Shown piece after piece: positions 38,601 through 50,600 of a DNA stretch of 64,000 bases. Below the pieces are notes generated by a model that was not told where the DNA came from, ran no database searches, and saw nothing but the letters and a program-made list of their open reading frames with translations. The DNA is from Tubiluchus corallicola (taxonomy: Eukaryota; Priapulida; Priapulimorpha; Priapulimorphida; Tubiluchidae), in NCBI GenBank assembly GCA_030141605.1, contig JAQGDQ010000274.1, positions 1-64,000 on the forward strand, read 5' to 3'. Position 1 is the stretch's first letter. Every line of letters starts with the position of its first letter. A program made the position numbers and the translations under genes.

Positions 38601-41600
38601 AATAAACCATTGAAATAAAAAAGATTGAAAACTAACTGTGGGTCTTACCCATGGTACCCTGCTACCATGAGCACTAGATTAGTCTAAAAAGACAGTAAAA
38701 GACACTGACAAAATTACTGATCTACACTTATAGTCGGCGCCGCTTAATAGGCTCACGGTTAATAGACTCAACCGCTTAATTAACTCAAAAATGCCTGGGA
38801 CGGGCCACTTCTTTTCAAATGTACATAAAAATTGTCGGTAATTGACTCAAATAACTTCTCATAACTGACGTAATATTTTTCCTTCACGTACTTAAAATAA
38901 GACATTTGTATGTGCTGAAAGAACCTTTCCTACTTTTATGTCATCTAAACTTCGCCTTTGTGCACTATAATGTATGTAGAAACAAGCATGTTAAGTACTG
39001 TTTTGTTTGTATACCTTTAATTTATTGCTAATTCACTTATATAAATTGATATTTTAACATATTTTTTGCTTCACAATGCTTCAATAAGACACTTTCGTGT
39101 GATTAATAAGCTTTTATGACTTTTATATCATCTTAATTCGCTTTTGTCTTATAATATACATAGAAACAATCATGTTAAGTACCATTTTGTTTGTAAGCAG
39201 GAACGTTTGTCATACACTAATCTTTCATACCTTAATGGTTTGCTTTGACTCGCATGTCCACTGCAATTTACCTTGTTACCCAAGAATTCCTGGTAGCTAA
39301 ACATTTAATCATTTCCTTAGCGGTTAGCTTTTGCAGCTCTGGCTGTCTTTGTCACAAAGTTTAATCAGCTAGATGTTGCTGTTATGCCAGGGAGGCAGGT
39401 TCAGTACAGTTAGTACATCACAGCTGATTTCATAAAATGAAGCAGCTGACTTTGAAGGAATTCTTGTAAATAAACAGACTTATGTTTTTAGAAAAGTATG
39501 CTTTTTAATTTATTGTTAATTCACTTGTATAAATTAATATTTTAAAATATATTTTCTAATTTTTAACTGCACAAAGGAATTTAAGTATTACTTCGTTTTT
39601 AAAATTCATTAAAAACCTTTGCAGTGCATAGTAAGCTGTTGACTCATAATTCTATACCAGTAATACTATACCCATCGGTTAATAGGTTCAGTATGTTAAT
39701 TGGGTCAAAACACGTCGGTCCCAAAATGAGTCTATTAAGTGGCGACTACTGTATCATGTAAGGCTGCATATAAAGTGAATAGATTTAAATAAAAAGAAAT
39801 CTGTTTATCTGTTATTTTAATTTTAATTCTGAAAGGTATAAAACGTAGTTTATTTGTGAAAAACGAAATATTTGTTGGAACATTATTTCAGAGTTTTTAA
39901 GTTCTTGTGATCGTGAGCCGATTCTTTTTATTGTAATTTTCAAACGTTTCAGAACTCCAGTTCGCGACACGGGTCCTTCTGTGGACTATGAGGCATTAAC
40001 TAGTGGAGATAGTTTTGCAACCAGTTCACCTGCAACGTCCAAAATCAGAGAAGGTGTGACGTCTTTAAGCATACTAATCTAAATTACTGCAGTAAGTTAA
40101 AGGAAGACGGGATGTTTTTTCATATACTACCCCATTTTCAAGTCAGATAAAAAGTATACATTTTAACACGATTAATACTGCAAAAGCATTTCTGATAATA
40201 AAAAAATTGTAGATTAAAAACTTATTTAATGGCGGGCGAGCACAACTATTGGTGGCATCACAAACTAACATCAGTTTCAACAGCAAAAATATTCCTCGAG
40301 CGTGTTGCACGTGTTTGCAAAACAGAAAATTCAAGTACAGTGCTACTGTAAGATAATCACTGTGTTGTACTAAAACTCGGCAAGTTTTGAGATAAAAATT
40401 CAAATTTCAAATTTACCGCTGTACTCACGCATGAACTGTCGAACGTGTGTACTTCGACAGAAACTAACACATCTGATCTGAGAGGAACATCACCTGTTTT
40501 TTTGTTATGCATTTCAGAAACGCAGGTGCTAGTGCCCGTCTAACTAGCAAATGGCGAAATGCATGTAATAGAGAATAACTAGTGGCGCGAACGTGAAATT
40601 GTGTTTGTGTGGTAATAATTCTTTCTCGTCATTTTTGAAAAAAATAGTATGTTTCCTTCTAATATTTTAAAGAGTAGATAGTTTTGACCTACAGTTTAAG
40701 ATTGGGTCCGGTTTTGCTTTAATGTCTTACATTTAGAAGGGCTTTTGTGAGAAAGGGCATAAGTTTATCTGTCAAAATTGCCTGAAATAACTTATAATAA
40801 CAAAATGAACAATCTCGATTGTTTCTAAAAGATATTAGAATATGCCGAAGTATGGTTTGGCACCTGTCAGCATCCCGCAAGGAAGATTTCACACTGTATC
40901 TGTTAATTAGTTCTGATTTTCGAAATGAATTACATCGACTCGGATTCATAATTCCAGAAATAATTTCGTCTGCACGTTCGACGAGAGAAAATTTCGATCA
41001 TTCGAATAGCCGTGAGGATCGCAGTAGCGCATCGAGCAGTACTAGCTTGGAAGTGAGCGAAATTATGGACTTGGCATCAACTAATTCTACTTATAAGAAG
41101 ACTTTGGTATTGCATTTTACATTGTTTGTCATCAAAAGTTTGTTTGTACGTAAGCTACATAATTTTATATCTGGATTTGTTCCGTTATAGTAACATTTTT
41201 ATGTCCTCACTGTGCATTCTTCCCAGAAATGATTACCTGTACGGGTTTCATTTGTGCCCTTATTAATTTTAGAAAAAATGCTTGTTCCACTTAACAAAGT
41301 TAAAATGTGCTTCAGTGCCTATTGTTGAAGCTGCGTCAGTAAATCTTTTCTGAGTTTTGTTATGCACAGTTGCATTTTAAGGATGTTGTCGGCATCCTTC
41401 TGTCTCGGAAGACAATGGAGTGTGCGCCAAGAGAGTCAGTTATTGATCACATTGATGGAGCTGCAGCGTCGACTGTGGCTGAGCAGTCCGATCCTTGAAC
41501 CACTGAAATGGTCTCTCCAGGGCGTATGCCTGGGCAAGGTATATGGAGATCCTGAGTTGCCCAGACAACAGGAACCCCCTCTCTTCCTCCCTGGTGTAGT

Positions 41601-44600
41601 CCAAAGGAAAGCGGAGCGATACGTTTGGCACCAGGTTGGCTGCAGGAGCCGCCGGAGTCGGTGAACATGCTGCACTGGTCCGCCTTCGGGGCTCCACTCC
41701 TGATTTGGAAGGTTTACTCCTCTACACGTGGCCGTTGGGTCATTTGACCCCCTCCGCCTATTGTCGAGATACAGTGTGGGCATCCCGCAAGCCTACAGCA
41801 CCTGGTATTCCTAACCCATCCAAGTACTAACTAGGCTCTACGTTGCTTAACTTTGGTGATCAGACGAGAACCGGTGTTTTCAACGTGATATGCCCGTGTT
41901 TAAGGATGTAGGTCGAAGGTTATTAGTATCTTTATCTGTGCTAGGAGCAAGTAAAGCTGTGCCCTTGCAATTACACACAAAGATGCCATTGAAATCTCAA
42001 CGCTACCCCGTGCAACGCAAGTTTGTCGTACAGAACTCAGTAAAAGTCCACATCAGATTCACTGTGATGCAATTTTGCAAAATGACATAACAAAACGGCG
42101 GGGGCGGGAGGTGTAAACAAGCATTTCTTTGCCACAACAACAACTAAAGCGTGCAAGTAGATATGCCCCTTGCTAATTAGTGTTGCCGCGGATACACTTT
42201 TTTGTCGGTTAGCGAATACCAGCTATCATTGGATATTGACTTCCGGATTTAGATTATAACCGGATAGGTTAGCTAAATTCGGATCGAATGTGTGGATCAG
42301 TTCGAATGATGAAAAATTAGTAAATGTTTATAAGACTTTCGCATTTTCATTTGGTCTATCAAAAAAGACTATCATCTTAAAGGACCTAGTGCAAATATAC
42401 ACCGTATTACCACACACAAACGAAGAAGGATGTGTGTAAAATTTTCATGTTAAAAACACAAACGAAGGCTAAAACAATCTCTAAGTTTTATTTTTTTTGG
42501 TAATATTTTATTTATTTATTTTCAGCGCTAAATTATTCGAAAAACGTTTTCAATTGCACATCGCAAAATCCGGATAGCGAATATTTGCGAATATCAAACT
42601 TTTATAACTTTCGGATGTTGCTAGGTACCAATAACCTCTGACCTTTCACAATCATCCACAATTGCTGGAACTCTGAAAAGTCTTATTATTAATCCACCAT
42701 GTACTTAGTGCCTCATACAGTTTAGTACTTATTTTACACATGCAGAGGAAAGAGAAGTTGTTTAATGACTAGTACATGTTAACTTTGGTAAACTGTTGCC
42801 ACGCATTAACAAACATTTCTCCCATTTCAACACAGGCAGTTCAAGAGGAGGACGCCACCGTCTTGGAACAAGGCGAAGATGAAGCAGACGACGATGATGC
42901 CGTAGTCGAAGATGAGGAAGAGACTGTAACGCATACTCCCACGGCTTCCGGTTCGAATCTGCAGTCGGTCTATTCTAACAAAGCTTGGCCGCAGCCACCA
43001 AATATTGCGGAACTTGATTCTAGCGCAAGCAGGTATCGGTTATATCGTCAGGAAATTCTGTTAATAGATGAATCTAGCATTAAACGCATTTATTAAAAGT
43101 TTAAGTTTAGGGTAGAGTTAAGTTATTCGATATCTGGTTGAACTTAGAGTCTTGCTTTAAATTCTATAATGTCATAATTTGATTATTATTATTATTATTA
43201 TCATTTTTTAATCTGTATTTTTATTCTAAATCATTCCTATTATTACCACCAACTTTTTCCGGGTTAGCTTATTTCTGACTCCGGTATTACAGTAGCTTAT
43301 TATTTGTTAAGGCCAGGGTTTCACGGGTTTAAGACTTTGGCAACTATCCAAAAATTTCTGAAAGTACGTACAGCAGTCGCTAAATGTGCTGCATTAGTTC
43401 CTCAAATAGTTGTAAATGACGTGCTGGTGTTTGTCATTGTTGCCAAAAGGTTGCTGGCTTTGGCAGAAACTTTTTGAATTTTTAAAGTTTGTTGCCGGAG
43501 TTGCAAAGCTCGCTACCGTAGCCGGAGTTGCAAAACTGGCTACTGTTACCAGAGTTGCAAAGCTCGCTACCGTCGCCGGAGTTGCAAAACTCGCTACCGT
43601 CGCCGGAGTTGCAAAGCTCGCTACCGTCGCCGGAGTTGCAAAGCTCGCTACCGTCGGAGGAGTTGCAAATTGCTGTAAATTCTTCCCCGCATTTCACAAG
43701 AATTTCAAACTTGCAAAAACTTGGAAAATGTCTGCGATGCTTTTGAGAACACTGCAGCCGCTTTGTGACTGTTCTGCAACATTTTAACCGCGTTCTAGAG
43801 AACCTCTGTCGTCCCGCATTTCTCTCTACGAAAATTCTGTGAAATGGTCGTGAAATGATTACAATGTGTTCACGCGAATGTCGTGCAACATTCGTCTTGT
43901 TGCATAAGTCTTGCAGAAAATGATCATCGAACACAGAAATGTTGCATAAGTTTCACGGAAGTCATCAGTCGAGCACAGAAATGTCGCAAACATCTTTTGC
44001 AAATTTCTAGCAACATTTTTACAATTTTAAGGAAAACCTCAAAATTTGTAAACAAGGTCAGTAAAATTGAACAAAAATGTTTAAAACTTCGCACAAATGA
44101 TTTGCAACCTAGACGACAAAACACATTGGCTGTTGGCCCTCAAATTACGTTTGTCTTTCTTGCAAAAATCAATTTCTACTCACTCGCTCACATAGACATT
44201 GAAACTGTTTATCGAGTTTTCTGAAACAAATTTAAATTGTTGTTACTTTGCAGCATTATGGCACTGAAGAGGCAGTCCCAGGAAGAAAGCCGCAGTGCTG
44301 AAAATTCTGTGTAAGATTCAATTCAGTTATTTTATTTCTCTTCATTTTGAATAACTGCATATAGGTAGTCGTTGATCTATGACGTGTGCAACTTTACGAC
44401 CTGGCCGCAACTCTGTTAGTTAATTATGCAAAACTAATAAAAGTGTTATTTTTTGACAGTCTGTTTCGATGAGTTCATTCATAGGTGCCACCCATACTTA
44501 GTCAGGGTCATAGCAAGACTTTCCGACGCCCTAGGCTGATAGTTCTGTCCCACCCATCTCTTTTATAAATTTATGGTTATTTATGTAATGAGCAGATTAA

Positions 44601-47600
44601 ACAATTACTTGTGGTGTGTTAAAATAACTATTAACCTGGTTTTTAAGTGGTCATTATTATTTACATGCATTTGCATAGTACTTATATGCAACCAGGCTGC
44701 ATAACTGCTTGTTGTGTATTACCTTGCACCTGTTCGTTATTTGGCACTTATATAAAAGCTGCCCTCAGTAACTGCCTGTGGTGTGTTATTAAATGTGCCT
44801 GTTATGCAAATATGAATGTATACACATTTTCCGAGGAGAATAAGAATTTTTTCTAAAATGTGACGCCCTCAAACTTTGGCACCCTAGGCTGTAGCCTAAT
44901 TAGCCTAGTGGATAATACTCCCCTGTACTTAGTGCACGTATCTTATCTGTAGGGGCACACCACTTGAACAGGTTATGTCCGACGTCCATATCATCTTATG
45001 ACTAATCAATGCTTCTGACTACCTGTATGACTTTTTCTGGTTACTAATGATTTTTATTTCCTGCAACTTAATAGAGAATGGTACTATCTGTCAGAAATAA
45101 TCATAATGTTAAGTCTTACGTATAATGCCAAGAATATATGTTGAGCAACATTTGCTGGATAAATCTTAACTGATACAGAGGTTGTCTCTGTAAAACGCTC
45201 AGAGAATTCAGTGAAAATTTTATACTTGTGTACAAAGATGGCGGTTTTTTGTCGACGGCTGTAGAATTTTGTTTCAGACAAGTCGCGCGTATTTGTGATC
45301 CAAGCCCCCAGCATGTTCCCGTTTCTCAAAATGAGGAGTGTGCCTTTGCAGTCATAGAGTATGTGCTTACCTGCAAAGTTAAGCAGTGCTGAACATGGTT
45401 AATATGTAGGTTGGTGACAGCCACTAGAAAGCTACTATTGGACGATTTTATCTGCCATACTGTCTCTGATCATTTATCTTGAATTGAAAATTGTGTGCTC
45501 ATTCAAGCCTGTCTAAGTGTTTCATCTTAATAGATCAGCATTGATAGTGAAATAGATACTAGTCCCACCACACCTATGTAAATTAAGTAAACCATCCTAT
45601 TGAGTACTTGACGCAAGTTTGCATCTTGCTTAACTGTTTAAAATTGCACGACAACGGATCAAGACATGCGTGACGTGGCCAAATGGTAAAATTACTGAAC
45701 TTCTAATTGCAACAGTTATACGGACGTAATTACACTTGTTATATATGATTGTATGTCAAAAAATCATCTTTCAGGAAAATTAATATAGTTGCTATATTAA
45801 AATCTTTACAAAAGAATTCTGCACATTAACAGGGATGAGAATTTTCCGCGGATATGCGGAATTCCGAGTTTTTGGAAGACCAGTAGTGCCATTTTTGTAA
45901 ATCGCGTAAATTCGTTGAGAAAATTTTTACGGACCCAGTACATTATTTCACAAACTGACCGCTAGTTGGCAGGCCGTCACTTTGTTTACATCACGTGCAT
46001 CAGTGTAACAACGTGTATATTTCTATGTATAAAAATATAGAATCAATTGTGCAGAGTTATTTGAGTCAATTGCAGACAGTTTTTATATACTTTTGCATAG
46101 GAGTGGCCAGTACTTAGGCTTTTTTGAGACAATTAGGTATCATGTATCCTTGATAGTTGGATATTTTAAATTATGCATGAAACAAGGTAATTAATATTTT
46201 AAGTCCACTTAGAGGTTTTCTACGGTCACAGAATTGCAGTTTGTTGCTTTGCCCCCTTGAACCCCATTTTTTGTCATTCTCATCCCTGCATTAATGGAAT
46301 TATTTTGAAACTTGACGTCACACCGAAACAATACTGGATTCATCCGTGATTGATCTAGAATTACTAGTGCACAAAATGCCTTGTTTTATTTTCTCAAGAA
46401 CATGCATAAATTAAATTTGGGTTTCTAGTATGCAGCTTTCTCTTGCAGGGATGTCATGGCAAATGTTCAACAAGATGCACCTGCGAAGAAGCAGGCATTG
46501 AGGTAAACTCTGCTAGTTTTAAAGCAAAACTGGATCCAATCTTATACTGTAGGTCAAAACAACCTACTCTTAAAAATATTGAAAGGAAACATACTATTTT
46601 TTCAAAAGTGTCTTACATGAAAGAATTATTACCGCACAAATACAATTTCACGTTCGCACCACTAGTTCATCGCTGTTACTTGCATTTTATCATTCGCTAG
46701 TTAGATAGCCACTGCATTTCGGAAATGCATTGAATTGAGCTCACGACCTATACGTCGCCACAGCTGCATTATGTAATTGTGTCGATTGTATGTAGCTTGA
46801 CGTCTGTCTATCATTCTAAAATTCTCCGTATTTTTTGTGTTTTCAGTGAGGGTGATATGCTGATGCATTCAAGTCCTCGTTTAGGAGGCAGGCTCCCCCA
46901 AGATGAAGTAAGTGTTCTTTTATATATGATTTTACTACCTACAGCCTTGCAAAAGAGTGTATTTATTTTCGTATAATTTTAATTAGTTTTGCAAATGTCA
47001 TAATTAATCCTGCTGTAATTACTTTGGGATATATATTTGTGCTGTCTCATTTGTTCTGCTCACAGTGGACAAGTCTACTACAGTCAACCACCAGCACCAG
47101 TCCCGATTTTTCGTAATTTTCCTATGTAAAAATCTTCGTATACAAAATGTATAAGGTACTGGGATATAAGGGTCTTTCGGTTATAAGGGACGATATGTTC
47201 AAGTCCCGCGTAATAGAAACCCAGGTAAATTACTTCGCATATAAGGAACCCTATGATCAAAGCGAAATTGACTGACTTTTAACCTCAATTTTTCGCAAAC
47301 TCCGCCTTTGAACAGCTCGGTTTCCATGGTCACATACATCTCGTATCACTGAAGGAGCTTCCTGCATACCGTTTGCACTGAATGTGTAGCAATAATCCAT
47401 AAAAATATGGGTAAAAGTACAGGTCTAGATATTCCCTCGGTTTGACTCAACTTCGGCTATAAGCGACATCGGATATAAGAGACGTTTTTTTCCGGTTCCG
47501 TGTTAACACATGTTCTGGTCAGAGTCTCGTGGTCTGTTGGTGATGCGTGTATGACAATCATCATGAATCGTCATTAGGCTCCTGGATTAATGTTCATTCA

Positions 47601-50600
47601 CTATTAGTACGTGTGCGAGATGTCAGCCGGTTTTAATGAACTATCAGTTATTACGCATTCTCAGTTTCAACATAATTTATTGAAAAACACGCAGTTTTAC
47701 AACTGATATATGTTCTCCCCTAGTGGGAGTGAAATGCTAGACAGATGCAGAACAATGGTGGTCACAATGTATAAAAACATTTCAATTAAATGAACATTAC
47801 TACGTAACAAGAGTAACAAAGTTAATAGTATTTAAAGCGCTTAGTGTTTGAAATGAAAGAATGCACTAAAACAACAATTTGAGTGTTCACAGGATTACCT
47901 AGGGTATGGTTCCCGTGCAGGAACAAACGTACAAGTTCATTTGTTGCAAGACTGTAAACATTGATGTTAAAAGCTGGCAAAAGGGGGCAGAGATTTGTAA
48001 ATAAGTCGTGTCTGGCCTGATGGTAAAGAGGGCAGCTAATTAAGTAATGACCAACCGTTTCATAAGTAGAACCACATTCACAACTAGGTGATATTAGCGA
48101 CCCATCGTAGTTTTTACATTTGCTTAGGTATAAATAATAATTAAGTTAACAAAAACTAAAATCTTGATGATATAAAATACAATTAATTGAATTTTTAAAT
48201 CAAACTTGAAAACCAGAAAATGTGAATAAGCTACAGTCGCCCATTTAGTCTATTATAGTGAGTGTTTACTGTGCTGTAACATTAATACATTGGTATTCAA
48301 TATGTGAGCATTTAAGTATTTATGATGAGGAGTAAAAGCTACTAGCAATCTTTGTGGATCATTTCATCACAAAACAATGTTTTTCTTTTTAAATTCAGTC
48401 ATTGTTTTAAAAACTAACTCTTGTAATTCAAAATGATCACCAGTTTACTGAGATTTAAATGCCATTTTTAAATTTTCTGAAACTGAATGATACTGTCTGT
48501 TTCTCTGTATGTGTGTTTCTCTGTAAACTTTTGCTCCTCATCTTCTTGTATTCAGATTGCGAGACAACTTCAGGAAATTCAGACACTCTTGAAAGTGCAG
48601 CAACTCGAACTGCAGGAACTGAGACAGGAATGTTCCCTCAACAAGCTTTCGAGCAGCGTGACAATGCCCGCTATTAAAACACAAATGGACGCCGTGACAT
48701 CGACGCTGAAAGCGCACTACGATCAGGCGGCTTCTCAAAAATCGTATTCCGACAGTATCCTTATTGTTAGTAGTGTTTCTTTGCTGTTTTATTGAGCTGT
48801 TTGTGTCAACGTGCGGGTCTTTTGGTAATGTTTGTACATGCTGAAATGTGTCTTTTATACGTCTTTTTTGGTTTGAGTGAAAATCATAACTTTTTAAGTG
48901 AATTACCACAACTAAAATATGTACAACTATCACGTGAATCAGTTGATTAAAAGATAAATGAAAAAAGTACATAGTACTTCTGAAAGTGGCAGTCCGTTAT
49001 GTAGTAAAATTTGTAAGATTGATGACTCTGTTGACTATATGCATTCAGTAGTGGTAAAAATACAATATGACAACGTATATTTCTTTATTTTATAATCTTA
49101 CTTATAGGCCTGAAGGTATAAACATTTGGAATTTTGCTTAAGTTAAAATAATTCGCTGTATAAGGAGACAAAGTATGCGAATGCAAGCAAATGGCAAACT
49201 TTGGGGTATCATCTCAAGGTTTATAATACGGGTTTTTGTTGCTTTTCTTTTTGTGCTTATTGGTTTACGTTGCTCAATTAGTATTTCCTCCTGGAGCTGG
49301 TGGACTAGCTGACGATCATGGTGCGACCAAAGTTAAGCAACGCGAGTCTGATCATCAAGTGGATGCGTGACTGCATTTTTAACCGTTGTGTCGCCTGTTT
49401 ATGGTGTTGAGGGAGATGTGAACACGACTGAATATGTCTTTAACTAGGATTGTCGTTTATTTTTGATTATGGTGTTGTCTTATCCATCAAGTAATAAGTA
49501 GGGCTGCTTGTGCTGAACACTGGATATCTGAGTGCCAAATAAGCCTTTTCACAGTTTCGTTGTGCACACTCGCAGTTTCTGTAGGTCAAAGGTTAAGTGT
49601 ACCACAGCAATGCGTCTTAACTACAACCGTTACGTGACATGTGGGTAAAGCAAAGCCATCTGCCACATCACTTGAGTAACTTCAGTTGGTTTACAGGGAC
49701 TTTACTTAATTATGCAGTAGTCTGTGCGTACAGTGATTTACTAGCAGGATCTTGCTTGGGAACGACAAAAATGAACTAGGTAAGGTTCTAGCTAGCTGTT
49801 AAAACTGCTACTATTACAACAGCAGGGGCTGCGAGGCGTTCTCAAATGTACACAAATGTGTTATCTGGTATGTTTAACCTTTGACCTTTTCACGATCATC
49901 ATCAATCGCTGGAACTGTGAAAAGGCTTATTGTATAAAAAATCTATTGATATACTGTTTAGTGTTTCTTGTATATAAATTTGACTATTTTTTTTTCACAA
50001 AAAGTGGGTTTCTGCAGGCATGTGGTGTAAAGTTAGACAATTGAATTTGACTTTGTAAATGTTTCTATTAGCTCATATCATTTTTCTTGACTTCCTGATT
50101 GTAGCTCAAAGATTTCAGTCGTTCGAACAGTTTCTGAAAAGAGAGACCGTGTCGCAAAAGGAACGAGACGAGAGATTAAGTGCCGGATTGAGTCAGTCCG
50201 TAAATGCCGTGTTGACCACAAAACTCGAGAAGGTTGTTAAAGCAGAGATGAAGAACTCGGTCCTGCCCGGTAACGTTCTTGCTTGTTTGAACTTCCGCTG
50301 TGATTTCTCGCATTCCTACATGTGATGTTGTTCTAAGCATCGTCGCTTGGTTTTTTAAAGCAAAAGCCAAGTCTCTTGGGAAGTTCAGCTTATTCTAACA
50401 TTTGAGAAAAATATTAGAAAGTTTCAGCAGTAAAATTGTGATAAGCGTTTCGTCTAATTAATAATTTTAATTTAAAATCACGATCACTTCACGCTCGGGC
50501 GCACGTTCATTTGGGGAAAAATGGCGTCATCTGGTTACCGTGCAATATATACAGTTATTCTGCCATGTGCTTAAGCAATTATTTTTTTACTTATAGAGCG

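Noticed and set aside
41436-41783. Overlapping open frames of 85-115 codons, similar at 18850-19137
   Set aside because: They lie in the body of the 5S-headed SINE. Similarity between the two loci is explained by the repeat being GC-rich and recently copied.
41791-41892. Functional 5S rRNA gene
   Set aside because: About 9 nt of the 5S core are missing and the unit is flanked by a TSD, so it is the head of a SINE.
43482-43934. 150-codon minus-strand and 123-codon plus-strand frames
   Set aside because: Both arise from the 27-bp minisatellite inside EDC4 intron 17.
45084-45329. 81-codon minus-strand frame in EDC4 intron 18
   Set aside because: No recognisable domain, no splice partners, and adjacent to repeat-derived sequence.
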